DNA from: Desulfovibrio gilichinskyi | Lineage (GTDB): Bacteria; Desulfobacterota; Desulfovibrionia; Desulfovibrionales; Desulfovibrionaceae | DNA length: 64,000 bases | Reading direction: 5' to 3' | Assembly: GCF_900177375.1 (NCBI RefSeq) | Contig: NZ_FWZU01000003.1 | Coordinates: 590,637-654,636 of the forward strand | Part shown: one piece after another, positions 18,334 to 26,647 of the stretch | How the letters are laid out: each line of letters opens with the position of its first letter | Position numbering within the stretch: the first letter of the stretch is position 1 | The notes under the pieces: generated by a model | The model's database searches: none | Told to the model about the DNA's origin: nothing | The model's input: only the letters and a program-made list of their open reading frames with translations | Program-made: the position numbers and the translations under genes

Positions 18334-18347
18334 TTGATTTAAGTCAG
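18334..18347. promoter_or_regulatory. Degenerate HcpR-like palindrome in divergent promoter region
   Basis: TTGATTTAAGTCAG has the layout TTGAC-N4-GTCAA with two changed outer positions. It lies between the divergent starts at 18298 (-) and 18418 (+), where it could control both the regulator and the iron-sulfur genes. Confidence 0.45.
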
Positions 18348-18417
18348 ACTATACTTTTTCGTTTATCGTTATAAATAAATTCAATCGCTTAATATCATGA
18401 GCAGGAGAGGTTTGACT

Positions 18418-19041
18418 ATGGAGAAATCAGCAATCATAAATATTTGCCGTGGGATTGAAGGCGGAGAATGTCGCTTTGCTCTTTTTGTTGAAGAGAGTTT
18501 TGCCGATAGAATTGAGCAGACCGTGATAGATTCCGGGTGGCCTGAATTTCTTAAAAAGAAGTTTGGTGATAATATTTCGCGTCATAAGGCTTTCAGTGTT
18601 AACGGAGCTGCGTGTCCCAACGGTTGCTCACGTCCGCATATTTCTGACATAGGACTTATCCGTGCATGTGTGCCGCTGATTAATCACGAAGAATGTATCA
18701 CATGCGGTGAATGTGTGAGGAGCTGTCCGGACGATGCAATGGCAATAGTTGACGGCAAGGTTGTTATCACACGTGAAAAATGCCTTGTTTGCGGGTTATG
18801 TACACGCACTTGCCCTGTTGAAGTTATTTCATGTTCCAGAAACGGGTGGCGAGTTCTTGTCGGAGGACGTCTCGGCAGGCATCCTCGTTTAGGAGCAGAG
18901 CTTCCCGGAGTATACAGCAGCAACGAAGTTTTCTTTTTGATTTCTAAGAGTATTAAACTTTGGGTAGAGAACTATGAAGACGGCAAACGATTCGGGCAGA
19001 TTATGGATAAAATCGGCCACGAGAAATTGTTGCAGGACTAA
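18418..19041 (+). CDS. Sulfite reductase-like 4Fe-4S protein (truncated siroheme half)
   Basis: This 207-residue protein resembles the C-terminal part of nitrite/sulfite reductases. It has GAACPNGCSRPHI, the C-x3-C half of the siroheme/4Fe-4S motif, followed by two ferredoxin motifs (CITCGECVRSCPDD and CLVCGLCTRTCPVE). It is too short for the full siroheme fold, and the partner C-x5-C half is not seen. AGGAGAGG ends 7 bases before ATG 18418, so I choose that start over the in-frame ATG at 18397. It is the first gene downstream of the hcpR divergent region, so it probably acts in the nitrosative stress response, perhaps as an electron carrier. Its reaction is unknown. Confidence 0.7.
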   Translation: MEKSAIINICRGIEGGECRFALFVEESFADRIEQTVIDSGWPEFLKKKFGDNISRHKAFSVNGAACPNGCSRPHISDIGLIRACVPLINHEECITCGECVRSCPDDAMAIVDGKVVITREKCLVCGLCTRTCPVEVISCSRNGWRVLVGGRLGRHPRLGAELPGVYSSNEVFFLISKSIKLWVENYEDGKRFGQIMDKIGHEKLLQD

Positions 19042-19068
19042 GATCTTAATAAAAAATAAGGATTTATA

Positions 19069-20373
19069 TTGCCAGTTTTTATAATCACGATATCTTATTT
19101 ATTGCTTGCCGCTCATAGTATTCGTCTCGGAGATATGGGACTTGCTGTGTGTTTTTTGGGTTGCGGGGGGCTGATTTTTATCAAAGAACGCTGGGTTGCA
19201 GTTGTTACCACGGCGGTTCTTGGAGGCGGCGCGCTCCTCTGGATCATCAAAGGTGCACAGCTTATAAGTCTGCGGATAGGGTTCGGTGAGGATTGGCTCA
19301 GATTGGGAATTATTATGGGAGCACTTTTCGGTGTTACGTTTTTCTCTGCAATTTTGCCCTTGCTGCCGGCAGGAATAAAATGGTTTCATCGTGATCCTGA
19401 TAAAATGTGGTTTAAATCTGCTATTTTCCTACTAACGGCCTTGCTGCTGGAAATAGTTCGCAGCAAGGCTCCTTTTCCCGTATTACTGTTAGACAGATTT
19501 TTCCCCGACTGGGGCAGGGCTGAGATATTTATTTTGTCTGCTTATGCTGCTTGGATCGGTGGAAAGATGTTTTTGCCGGATGGTGCAAAAATGATCCGGC
19601 CACGAATATGGGCTTTCTTTTCAGTTGTATTCTTTTTTCAATTGATGCTCGGCTTAACAGGATTGGATCTGTTTCTGATGACAGGACATCTGCATCTTCC
19701 TGTTCCGGCTCTCATTGTCGGCGGCCCTGTTTTTAGAGGAAGCGGATTTTTTATGCCGATTCTTTTTGCCGTGTCCGTGTTTATGGTCGGTTCCGCTTGG
19801 TGCAGTCACCTCTGTTATATCGGCGCATGGGATGATCAATTCAGCCGCATCAGCGGTAAACGTCCGTCTGCAAAATTTCCACATGCTCTTATATGGATGC
19901 GCTTGATCCTTTTAATTTTAGTGGTGACAGTTGCATGGGGTTTCAGAGTTGCAGGCGTTTCAGGCACAGTAGCTGTTTTATGGGCCGTTTTTTTCGGTCT
20001 GATAGGACTTTTTGTGATGCTTCTTTTTTCGCGCAAGATGGGAATGATGGTACATTGTTCATCATTTTGCCCCATGGGGATTGTTGCGAATATTCTTGGT
20101 AAAGTTTCACCGTGGAGAATTAAAATTACCTCAGGTTGCACCATGTGCGGGCGTTGCAGCAGAGTTTGCAGGTATGGTGCTTTGCGTAAGGAAGATTTGA
20201 AATCAGGTCATCCGGGACTATCCTGCACTCTTTGCGGAGATTGCATTTCTCCATGCACTCACGGGTGCATCGGTTATAAATTACCTTTTTTATCTTTTGA
20301 TAAATCACGCAAAATTTTTCTTGTTCTGACGATCTCGTTTCATGCTTTATTTTTAGGCGTAGCTAGGATGTAA
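19069..20373 (+). CDS. NapH/NosR-like membrane 4Fe-4S protein
   Basis: This 434-residue protein has about ten hydrophobic segments. The NapH-type four-Cys pattern sits in loops (SAWCSHLCYIGAW and HCSSFCPMGIV). Two C-terminal 4Fe-4S motifs follow (CTMCGRCSRVCRYG and CTLCGDCISPCTHGCIG). NapH-like proteins pass electrons from quinol or periplasm-side donors to partners through a membrane iron-sulfur chain. The start is TTG at 19069, with AAGGA 6 bases upstream and no earlier candidate. It sits 27 bp after the siroheme-type gene, so the two probably form one transcript and supply electrons within the Hcp-linked nitrosative stress locus. Confidence 0.75.
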   Translation: MPVFIITISYLLLAAHSIRLGDMGLAVCFLGCGGLIFIKERWVAVVTTAVLGGGALLWIIKGAQLISLRIGFGEDWLRLGIIMGALFGVTFFSAILPLLPAGIKWFHRDPDKMWFKSAIFLLTALLLEIVRSKAPFPVLLLDRFFPDWGRAEIFILSAYAAWIGGKMFLPDGAKMIRPRIWAFFSVVFFFQLMLGLTGLDLFLMTGHLHLPVPALIVGGPVFRGSGFFMPILFAVSVFMVGSAWCSHLCYIGAWDDQFSRISGKRPSAKFPHALIWMRLILLILVVTVAWGFRVAGVSGTVAVLWAVFFGLIGLFVMLLFSRKMGMMVHCSSFCPMGIVANILGKVSPWRIKITSGCTMCGRCSRVCRYGALRKEDLKSGHPGLSCTLCGDCISPCTHGCIGYKLPFLSFDKSRKIFLVLTISFHALFLGVARM

Positions 20374-20384
20374 GCCTTTTAGGG

Positions 20385-20407
20385 CCGCTGTCAGCGGTTT
20401 CTTTAAA
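20385..20407 (+). terminator. Possible weak terminator after the NapH-like gene
   Basis: A 5-bp CCGCT/AGCGG stem with a 3-base loop is followed by TTTCTTT, 12 bases past the stop at 20373. The stem is short, so confidence is low. Confidence 0.35.
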
Positions 20408-20514
20408 TGTTTTAACGGCACTGTAATTTTAAAAAAGAGTATTATCTGTTTCATATATGTGATAAGAAATTATTTGAATTATGCAGTTTAAAATTAAAAT
20501 TATAAGGAGATAAT

Positions 20515-20706
20515 ATGAGTCGTCTTGTAACTGTTGATATTGATGTCTGTATAGGATGCGAAGCTTGCGTGGAAACATGTCCTGAAGTCTTTTCCATGGG
20601 GCCGGGCGATCTTGCTCAGGTCTATAATCCTGACGGAGCTTCTGAAGATAAAATTGAAGAGGCCATGGATACGTGCCCTGTTAACTGTATATTGTGGGAA
20701 GATTAA
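20515..20706 (+). CDS. Single-domain 4Fe-4S ferredoxin (Desulfovibrio ferredoxin I-like)
   Basis: This 63-residue acidic protein has CIGCEACVETCPEVF at residues ~12-26 and a distal CPVNC near residue 56, the pattern of Desulfovibrio ferredoxin I. It may carry one 4Fe-4S cluster with a disulfide or a second-site remnant. AAGGAG lies 6 bases before the ATG. It is 104 bp upstream of hcp, with the HcpR-type palindrome between the two, so it may be transcribed separately. A role as electron donor to Hcp is likely by position only. Confidence 0.85.
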   Translation: MSRLVTVDIDVCIGCEACVETCPEVFSMGPGDLAQVYNPDGASEDKIEEAMDTCPVNCILWED

Positions 20707-20722
20707 TAAAAAAAACGCTCTT

Positions 20723-20736
20723 TTGACTTGGGTCAA
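20723..20736. promoter_or_regulatory. Perfect HcpR-type palindrome upstream of hcp
   Basis: TTGACTTGGGTCAA is an exact TTGAC-N4-GTCAA palindrome 75 bp before the hcp ATG. This matches the HcpR consensus reported for Desulfovibrio (recalled, not checked here), in line with activation of hcp by the regulator at 17618-18298. Confidence 0.7.
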
Positions 20737-20810
20737 ATACTTCCTTTGAGTCCTTCCTTATTCTGCAATCAACGAATGGGGAAAACAACTTACCTGAAAA
20801 GGAGAAAATT

Positions 20811-22418
20811 ATGTTTTGCAATCAATGTGAACAGACAGCAAAAGGGCAAGGATGCACCGTAAAAGGTGTGTGCGGAAAGACTGATGAAACTTCGGCAATT
20901 CAGGATCTTTTGATCCGCGTTCTTGCAGAGCTTGGAACCGTTGCGGTTAAAGCCCGCGGTGAAGGTCTTGAAATTCCTTCAGCTGTGAATCGCCTTACTG
21001 CCGAAGCTGTTTTTTCAACTCTTACTAATGTAAATTTTGATGACGAAAGGTTTATCCCTATCGTTAAAAATGTTGCAGCAGCAAGAGATGAACTCTTAGG
21101 AAAATTAAAGGGCGGATGCTCTTGCGGCGGTGCTACTAAAGTCGGCGCAACTGCTGCTGAGCTCAGCAAGCAGGGCGAAGCCTTTTCGACAGCTTCGTTT
21201 GATGAAAATCCAGATCTGCGTTCACTTAAGCAGATTCTTATATACGGACTTAAGGGCGTTGCCGCTTACGTTGACCATGCTGCAATTCTCGGACAGGAAG
21301 ATCCAGCGGTATTCGCATTTATCCATGAAGCACTTGCTGCATCACTCAAGCCTTTGAGTATGGATGAGCTGGTCGCTCTCTGCATGAAATGTGGTGAAGT
21401 GAACCTTAGAGCAATGGAACTTCTGGACGCAGGTAACACCGGAACATACGGTCATCCTGTGCCTACTGAAGTGCCTCTCGGAGCTAAAGCAGGTAAAGCA
21501 ATCCTCGTTTCAGGTCATGATCTTAAAGATCTTCGCGGTTTGCTTGAGCAGACTGAAGGTACCGGAATTAATATTTATACACATGGTGAAATGCTTCCTT
21601 GTCATGGATATCCTGAACTCAAAAAGTTCAGTCACTTCTATGGTCACTACGGAACTGCATGGCAGAATCAGGTAAAGGAATTTGCTGAATTCCCCGGTGC
21701 TATTCTTATGACCACCAACTGTATTCAGAAGCCGGCTGAAACATATAAAGGTGATATTTACACAACCGGATTAGTCGGATGGCCCGGAGTAACACATGTT
21801 CCTAACAATGATTTCAGCGAAGTCATTGCTAAAGCCAAAGAGCTCCCCGGTTTTCCTGCTGATACAGATAAAGGTACTGTTCTTTGCGGATTCGCAAGAA
21901 ACGCAGTCCTCGGTGTAGCTGATAAGGTTATCGAAGGTGTGAAATCCGGAGCAATCCGTCATTTCTTCCTCGTCGGCGGTTGTGACGGTGCTAAGCCCGG
22001 TCGTAACTACTACACTGAGTTTGTTGAAAAAGTTCCAAGTGATTGTGTTATTCTTACCCTTGCCTGCGGCAAGTTCCGTTTCTTCGACAAAAAACTCGGT
22101 GATATCGGTGGAATTCCCCGTCTGCTTGATATCGGACAGTGCAACGATGCATATTCCGCTATCCAGATTGCAGTTGCCCTTGCCGGAGCTTTTGAATGCG
22201 GTGTGAACGAGCTTCCATTATCCATGATACTTTCATGGTACGAGCAGAAGGCTGTTTCAATTCTTTTGACTTTGCTGCACCTCGGAATCAAGGATATTCG
22301 CCTTGGACCTAGTCTTCCGGCTTTCATCACCCCGAACGTGCTGAACTTCCTTGTTGAGAATTTCAACATTATGCCTATCAGCACTCCTGATGAAGATCTC
22401 AAGGCTATCTTAGGTTAA
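20811..22418 (+). CDS. hcp: Hybrid cluster protein (hydroxylamine/NO reductase)
   Basis: This 535-residue protein is full length for the strict-anaerobe class. N-terminal Cys3, 6, 15 and 21 (C-x2-C-x8-C-x5-C) bind the cubane cluster, and the hybrid Fe-S-O cluster ligands lie in the C-terminal half (for example NCIQKP, GGCDGAKPGRNYY, LACGKFRF). Hcp reduces hydroxylamine in vitro and is linked to NO detoxification in the cytoplasm. An HcpR-type palindrome precedes it. AAGGAG lies 7 bases before the ATG. A strong hairpin follows the stop, then another ferredoxin-type gene, so the two may share a transcript. Identification is firm. Confidence 0.95.
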   Translation: MFCNQCEQTAKGQGCTVKGVCGKTDETSAIQDLLIRVLAELGTVAVKARGEGLEIPSAVNRLTAEAVFSTLTNVNFDDERFIPIVKNVAAARDELLGKLKGGCSCGGATKVGATAAELSKQGEAFSTASFDENPDLRSLKQILIYGLKGVAAYVDHAAILGQEDPAVFAFIHEALAASLKPLSMDELVALCMKCGEVNLRAMELLDAGNTGTYGHPVPTEVPLGAKAGKAILVSGHDLKDLRGLLEQTEGTGINIYTHGEMLPCHGYPELKKFSHFYGHYGTAWQNQVKEFAEFPGAILMTTNCIQKPAETYKGDIYTTGLVGWPGVTHVPNNDFSEVIAKAKELPGFPADTDKGTVLCGFARNAVLGVADKVIEGVKSGAIRHFFLVGGCDGAKPGRNYYTEFVEKVPSDCVILTLACGKFRFFDKKLGDIGGIPRLLDIGQCNDAYSAIQIAVALAGAFECGVNELPLSMILSWYEQKAVSILLTLLHLGIKDIRLGPSLPAFITPNVLNFLVENFNIMPISTPDEDLKAILG

Positions 22419-22456
22419 TCATAACGCTGTAAATTGCTTAATTATTGAACATAAAT

Positions 22457-22485
22457 ATGCGGGGGGAACAAACGTCCCTCCGCAT
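22457..22485 (+). other. GC-rich hairpin between hcp and the downstream ferredoxin gene
   Basis: An 11-bp stem (one G-U) of ATGCGGGGGGA with TCCCTCCGCAT has a 7-base loop and no T-run. It lies 39 bp after the hcp stop. It could stabilise the hcp mRNA end or partly uncouple the next gene rather than terminate. Confidence 0.5.
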
Positions 22486-22524
22486 GTAAATAAAATTTAT
22501 CGGTTTAAGGTTTCAGGAGAAAAA

Positions 22525-23331
22525 ATGAAGGTTACGAGAAAACTCATTCATATTGACGAAGAACTCTGTAACGGTTGCGGAGAGTGTGTTCCGGGCTGTG
22601 CAGAAGGTGCATTACAAATTATTGACGGTAAGGCCCGTCTGGTTGCTGAAAAATTTTGTGATGGTCTGGGAGCGTGTTTGGGCGAGTGTCCTACAGGAGC
22701 TCTTACTGTTAAGGATGTGGAAACCGAAGATTTTGATCCTGAAGCTGTACGGGATTTACTTACAAAGCAGGGCAGAGAAGTGCCGGACCATATGCCTTCC
22801 CCTGAAAGTTTGAGGCTTGATAAAGCTGCTGCGAAATCCGCCCCTAAATCCGGCTGTGGAAGTTCAAAAGTTATGGAGTTTACTCCATGCCAAAAGGCTA
22901 ACGTGCCGACTGATATGGCAATCGAAGCAGGGCCTTCACATCTTACACATTGGCCTATTCAGATTCGTCTTGTTCAGCCCGAAGCACCGTTTCTTAAAGG
23001 GGCGGATCTTTTACTCACCGCAGATTGTGTTGCCGTCTCCATGCCCGGATATCATGAAAGATTTCTTCCCGGACGCAAAGTGCTGATGGGTTGCCCTAAG
23101 TTTGATGATGTTGAACTTTACATTGAAAGACTTACAGCCATCTTCGCAACATGTGGACTTAAGTCGATCACTCTCCTTGAAATGGAAGTTCCGTGCTGCT
23201 CAAATATGAGTAAAATTACTGAGCAGGCTCTTAAAAAATCCGGTGTTGATATCCCTGCTGAGAAGATTATCGTCGCTCGCACAGGTGAAATAATTTTTAA
23301 AGGCGGTCTTACTCAGCCTGTTTTTGCTTAG
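22525..23331 (+). CDS. Hcp-associated 4Fe-4S protein
   Basis: This 268-residue protein has an N-terminal dicluster-type ferredoxin domain. CNGCGECVPGCAEGAL is a complete cluster motif. The second, FCDGLGACLGECPTGAL, has three cysteines in the form common to this family. After a linker (GCGSS near residue 112) comes a ~150-residue C-terminal domain. It has ADLLLTADCVAVSMPGYH, VLMGCPKFDD and EVPCCSNM, several of whose cysteines could bind a further cluster. Proteins of this kind follow hcp in Desulfovibrio and are thought to move electrons to it. A start-proximal AGGAG is present. Its own partner is not proven. Confidence 0.75.
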   Translation: MKVTRKLIHIDEELCNGCGECVPGCAEGALQIIDGKARLVAEKFCDGLGACLGECPTGALTVKDVETEDFDPEAVRDLLTKQGREVPDHMPSPESLRLDKAAAKSAPKSGCGSSKVMEFTPCQKANVPTDMAIEAGPSHLTHWPIQIRLVQPEAPFLKGADLLLTADCVAVSMPGYHERFLPGRKVLMGCPKFDDVELYIERLTAIFATCGLKSITLLEMEVPCCSNMSKITEQALKKSGVDIPAEKIIVARTGEIIFKGGLTQPVFA

Positions 23332-23354
23332 TTCTTTTAACTGAATTTAAACTG

Positions 23355-23391
23355 AAAATCCCTTCACATAAATTATGTGAAGGGATTTTTT
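23355..23391 (+). terminator. Rho-independent terminator closing the hcp locus
   Basis: AAATCCCTTCACATA and TATGTGAAGGGATTT form a perfect stem with a 3-base loop followed by a T-run. Confidence 0.85.
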
Positions 23392-23523
23392 ATTTTGTAA
23401 CTAATATGCGTATGCATTTATGATCTAAATTGTAAAGTACTATTGTTTTTTAGATGGTGCACATATTAAGATTGCAGTAAGTTAAATCAATAGCTAGGTG
23501 TTAACTGTTGGAGATATTTTTTA

Positions 23524-24561
23524 ATGGTTCTAAATAAAATGGTGGTTATGCGTAATTTTTATATTTTAAATGTGTTGCTTTTGGCATTTTTTGTAAGCTT
23601 TGTCAGTGCTTATGCTGATAATTTTAAACCTGTGGTGGTTTATCAGGGTAGTATTGATAAAAATTCATTTAATCTGGCCATTCACGAGGGTGTTCAACGT
23701 TTTTCTGAAAAAACTGGAGCGAATTGCACCGAAGCTGTTGTAGGCTTTAAAATGAATGATTACCTTAAAACAGTTAAAAAATATGCAGACGAAGGTTATT
23801 CCCCAATATTTATACCTTATGGAAATCACTTTGTTCAGTTGGTAAATTTTGTACGCAAATATCCGGCTAGCAGATTTATTGTACTTGGTACTGTTTATGA
23901 TGAGCCGAATATATTCTCTTTTATTATGTCTGAACATGAAGGTTCCTTTTTAGCAGGAGCTTTGGCGGCTATGGCTTCGAAAAGCAAGGTTATCGGTTTT
24001 GTTTCAATTCAAGATATTCCTTTTCTGCGCCGCTTTTGTTGCGGGTATGTTCAGGGCGCAAAATATATTGATCCTCACATAAAAGTTCTTAAAGGTTTTA
24101 CCGGTAATTATCCGGGGGCGTGGTTTGACGGTAATGCTACAGCAGCACTGGCAAACAATATGATAGATAAAGGGGCGGATGTCATTTATCAGGTGGCAGG
24201 TGGGGCAGGTCCAGCTGTGCTTAAGGCTGCTGCGGAGCGTGGAAAACTTGGAATCGGTGTGGATATAAATCAGAATGGTTTATATCCCGGCAGTGTTCTT
24301 ACTTCAATGATCAAGCGTACTGATAAAGCTGTTTTTGCCGCTTTGATGCTAGCTAAAAGAGGTGTTTGGCGCGATAATTATAAAAGGCTCGGACTTGAGC
24401 AGGATGCTGTCGGGGTCGTTTTTGATGAAAACAACAAATCATTGGTCAGTTTTGAAATGCGCGCGCGTATTGAGAATATAAAAAATGAAATTGAGCTTGG
24501 TTCAATTCGTGTTCATGATTACACTGAGGATATGAAGTGCTCTGCTTGTGTTAATAAATAA
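23524..24561 (+). CDS. BMP/PnrA-family periplasmic ligand-binding protein
   Basis: This 345-residue exported protein has a signal peptide (~30 residues, ending near SAYA). It belongs to the basic membrane lipoprotein family: SFNLAIHEGVQRF, SEHEGSFLAGALAAM, VIYQVAGGAGPAVLKAAAE, and a GVDINQNGL ligand pocket. No lipobox Cys is seen. Family members bind nucleosides or related small molecules for ABC uptake, but no permease or ATPase gene is nearby. Instead its last 14 bases overlap a diguanylate cyclase gene, which suggests a sensing role. GGAG lies 10 bases before the chosen ATG; ATGs at 23542 and 23551 are alternatives. Confidence 0.8.
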   Translation: MVLNKMVVMRNFYILNVLLLAFFVSFVSAYADNFKPVVVYQGSIDKNSFNLAIHEGVQRFSEKTGANCTEAVVGFKMNDYLKTVKKYADEGYSPIFIPYGNHFVQLVNFVRKYPASRFIVLGTVYDEPNIFSFIMSEHEGSFLAGALAAMASKSKVIGFVSIQDIPFLRRFCCGYVQGAKYIDPHIKVLKGFTGNYPGAWFDGNATAALANNMIDKGADVIYQVAGGAGPAVLKAAAERGKLGIGVDINQNGLYPGSVLTSMIKRTDKAVFAALMLAKRGVWRDNYKRLGLEQDAVGVVFDENNKSLVSFEMRARIENIKNEIELGSIRVHDYTEDMKCSACVNK

Positions 24562-25723
24562 AGAAACAAAATTTCATAGTGTAGCCCTGTACTTAATCAT
24601 GGTTTTGCTGCTTGGATTGTTCCTTCCGCTTGTTACCGGTATGATCATAACCCTTGAGCAGGAGCGGATAAGGCTGGAAAAAAAGTTGTCTGAGTTTCAC
24701 CGCGGAACTATTAAAACACTTGCGATAGACACTCAAGATGCAATGTTATCATTTTCTCCGGAAGAGGTTCGTAATATTGCAAGTTCGCTTCTGAAAGATG
24801 AGCGCATAGTCAGTATTGAAGTTTTTTCTAAACTTTTTGACGTTTACCTTTTGCGGGTATCCAAAGAAACACCAGATCATCAATTTGACTCTGCGTCTCT
24901 GCGAGAAGAGATTGTTAAAGATGGTGAAATTTTGGGTTATGTCCAAGTTAAAATTGATAAGGGGTGGGTTATTCCACGAATTAAAACTTATCTGAATCAT
25001 ATTATAATTTTATTTTCATCTATGTTTTTAAGTACTTTGCTACTGGTAATACCTGTAATCTATTATAAAATATTAAAGCCTCTTACGCGACTTACAAAGC
25101 AGGCAGAAATTTTGTCTAAGGGAGAGCTGGGAATTGCGTGCGAGTGGCAGGGTAAGGATGAGTTGGCCATGCTTGGCAATACTTTGGATGACATGCGCAG
25201 TAAACTTAATGCTAATTTTAATTTAATGAAAGAAATGGCGGTAACTGATGAGCTTACCGGCCTTCCTAATAGACATGGTTTCTACGCAGATATTGAAAAA
25301 ATTATGCACTTGAGCAAACGGTATAAACGTCCTTTGTCTATCGCCATTTTTGATTTAGATCATTTTAAAATTGTCAATGATACCTTCGGACACGGGGTTG
25401 GTGACGACGTTTTAAAAGAGTTTGCCCGCTTGATTCGAAGTAGGATTCGCAAAGCTGATCTTTTCGCCAGGATTGGAGGTGAGGAGTTTGTTATGGTTAT
25501 GCCTGAGACTTCAATTGAAGCCGCAAAATTGTTTCTGAATGAAGTTAGAGAAGCAATTTCTGCAAATCCATTTGCCCATGGGGAAACTGTGACTGCCAGT
25601 ATCGGGGTCACCGAATATTCCGGAAATGAGCAACTTGATCAGCTATTAGAAGCAGCTGATATCGCCTTATACAAAGCTAAAAATAACGGACGTAATCAGG
25701 TAGTAGTTGAACTTACAGCTTGA
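24548..25723 (+). CDS. Membrane diguanylate cyclase (HAMP-GGDEF)
   Basis: This 391-residue protein has an N-terminal membrane segment, a ~115-residue periplasmic domain, a second membrane segment (~155-178) and a HAMP linker. The GGDEF domain has GGEEF at residues 310-314. An RxxD inhibitory site (RKAD) lies five residues before GGEEF, so product inhibition by c-di-GMP is likely. The enzyme would make c-di-GMP from two GTP. It starts with GTG 24548 inside the BMP-like gene (14-bp overlap); the Shine-Dalgarno is weak and ATG 24600 is possible. The overlap suggests the periplasmic binding protein passes a ligand signal to this cyclase. The bidirectional terminator follows. Confidence 0.87.
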   Translation: MLINKETKFHSVALYLIMVLLLGLFLPLVTGMIITLEQERIRLEKKLSEFHRGTIKTLAIDTQDAMLSFSPEEVRNIASSLLKDERIVSIEVFSKLFDVYLLRVSKETPDHQFDSASLREEIVKDGEILGYVQVKIDKGWVIPRIKTYLNHIIILFSSMFLSTLLLVIPVIYYKILKPLTRLTKQAEILSKGELGIACEWQGKDELAMLGNTLDDMRSKLNANFNLMKEMAVTDELTGLPNRHGFYADIEKIMHLSKRYKRPLSIAIFDLDHFKIVNDTFGHGVGDDVLKEFARLIRSRIRKADLFARIGGEEFVMVMPETSIEAAKLFLNEVREAISANPFAHGETVTASIGVTEYSGNEQLDQLLEAADIALYKAKNNGRNQVVVELTA

Positions 25724-25734
25724 TAATAATAAAA

Positions 25735-25777
25735 AAAACAGCCTTGTACTGAGATAATATCAATGCAGGGCTGTTTT
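25735..25777. terminator. Bidirectional terminator between convergent genes
   Basis: A 14-bp stem with two G-U pairs (AAAACAGCCTTGTA with TGCAGGGCTGTTTT) lies between stops at 25723 (+) and 25794 (-). It has A/T runs on both flanks. Confidence 0.8.
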
Positions 25778-25793
25778 ATGTTGGTCTAAATTT

Positions 25794-26471
25794 TTAGTTA
25801 AGAATATTTTGTTCGAATCCGGGAAGAATGCGGTCTGGCTGCTGACTATAGCTTGGTTGAAAACTGTTCATGTCTTTATCCTGATTACTCAGGGGGCCGG
25901 AAGTGTTGACCATAGGAGTTATATCTATATCCTCCGCATTGGGCAGAAGTGACTTTGTTTGACCGTTTAACGGCACGGTCCAGTCCCAAGATCCGAGAAT
26001 TTCACCGTCATCAATGGTTGAAATTGCCGCTGTCATATAAATAAGTTCAGGGCCTACCGTGTATGATCCGGCAAGAACACATTTTTCGGGCGGCTCGACG
26101 CCCTCAGACGCAGCTTTCATTGAAAAACGGGAATTGTCGGCAACTATGGCATATCCTTTTTGCGCTAGCCGTGATGCCACCTGCTCTGTTGCAATTTGCG
26201 CAAAATCTGTTTTTAAGGTGGAACCGCGCAGACGAAAGACCGTAACTGTAATCGGTGACCCCAGTGGGAGAACTTCATCAAGCTGGGAAGCTATTTTGTC
26301 TCCGGCATGATAGTTGATCTCAATTAAAGGAGTTTCATCTTCTGCGAAAAATGGACCTGTGGTGGGTCTTTCTCCTATATAATTGATAGTATCCTGCTGC
26401 TGTTTTGCACATGCTGAAGCGGACATCAGTATGACGGCGGTCAAAACTATGATAAATTTTTTGCCTTTCAT
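25794..26471 (-). CDS. FlgO-like lipoprotein
   Basis: This 225-residue protein has a lipoprotein signal peptide with lipobox SASAC (Cys at residue 21). The core resembles the FlgO domain: ITVTVFRLRGS, EQVASRLAQKGYAIVADN, CVLAGSYTVGPELIYMTAAI. FlgO is an outer membrane lipoprotein linked to flagellar stability and motility in Vibrio. GGAGAG lies 6 bases before the ATG. The nearby motA, motB and pilZ genes fit a motility setting, but it is not in their operon. The C-terminal 40 residues are Gln/Ser/Pro-rich and probably disordered. Confidence 0.65.
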   Translation of the reverse strand: MKGKKFIIVLTAVILMSASACAKQQQDTINYIGERPTTGPFFAEDETPLIEINYHAGDKIASQLDEVLPLGSPITVTVFRLRGSTLKTDFAQIATEQVASRLAQKGYAIVADNSRFSMKAASEGVEPPEKCVLAGSYTVGPELIYMTAAISTIDDGEILGSWDWTVPLNGQTKSLLPNAEDIDITPMVNTSGPLSNQDKDMNSFQPSYSQQPDRILPGFEQNILN

Positions 26472-26647
26472 GAAAAGCTCTCCGTTTACAAATAAAATTG
26501 CGTGAGTATTCTGCCACTAAATCTAATGCAACGGTGATGCCACGCACTAAAAAACACGTTATGCCAGCTGATTAAATTAATATTTATTTTCTCAGCCGGC
26601 ATAAGATGCGTTAGATAGTCAGGATAATGACTCGCTTTGTATCGCTT

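Noticed and set aside
25808..25830. GTTCGAATCC string resembling a tRNA T-loop
   Set aside because: It lies inside the FlgO-like coding region and no acceptor stem or other tRNA arms surround it.
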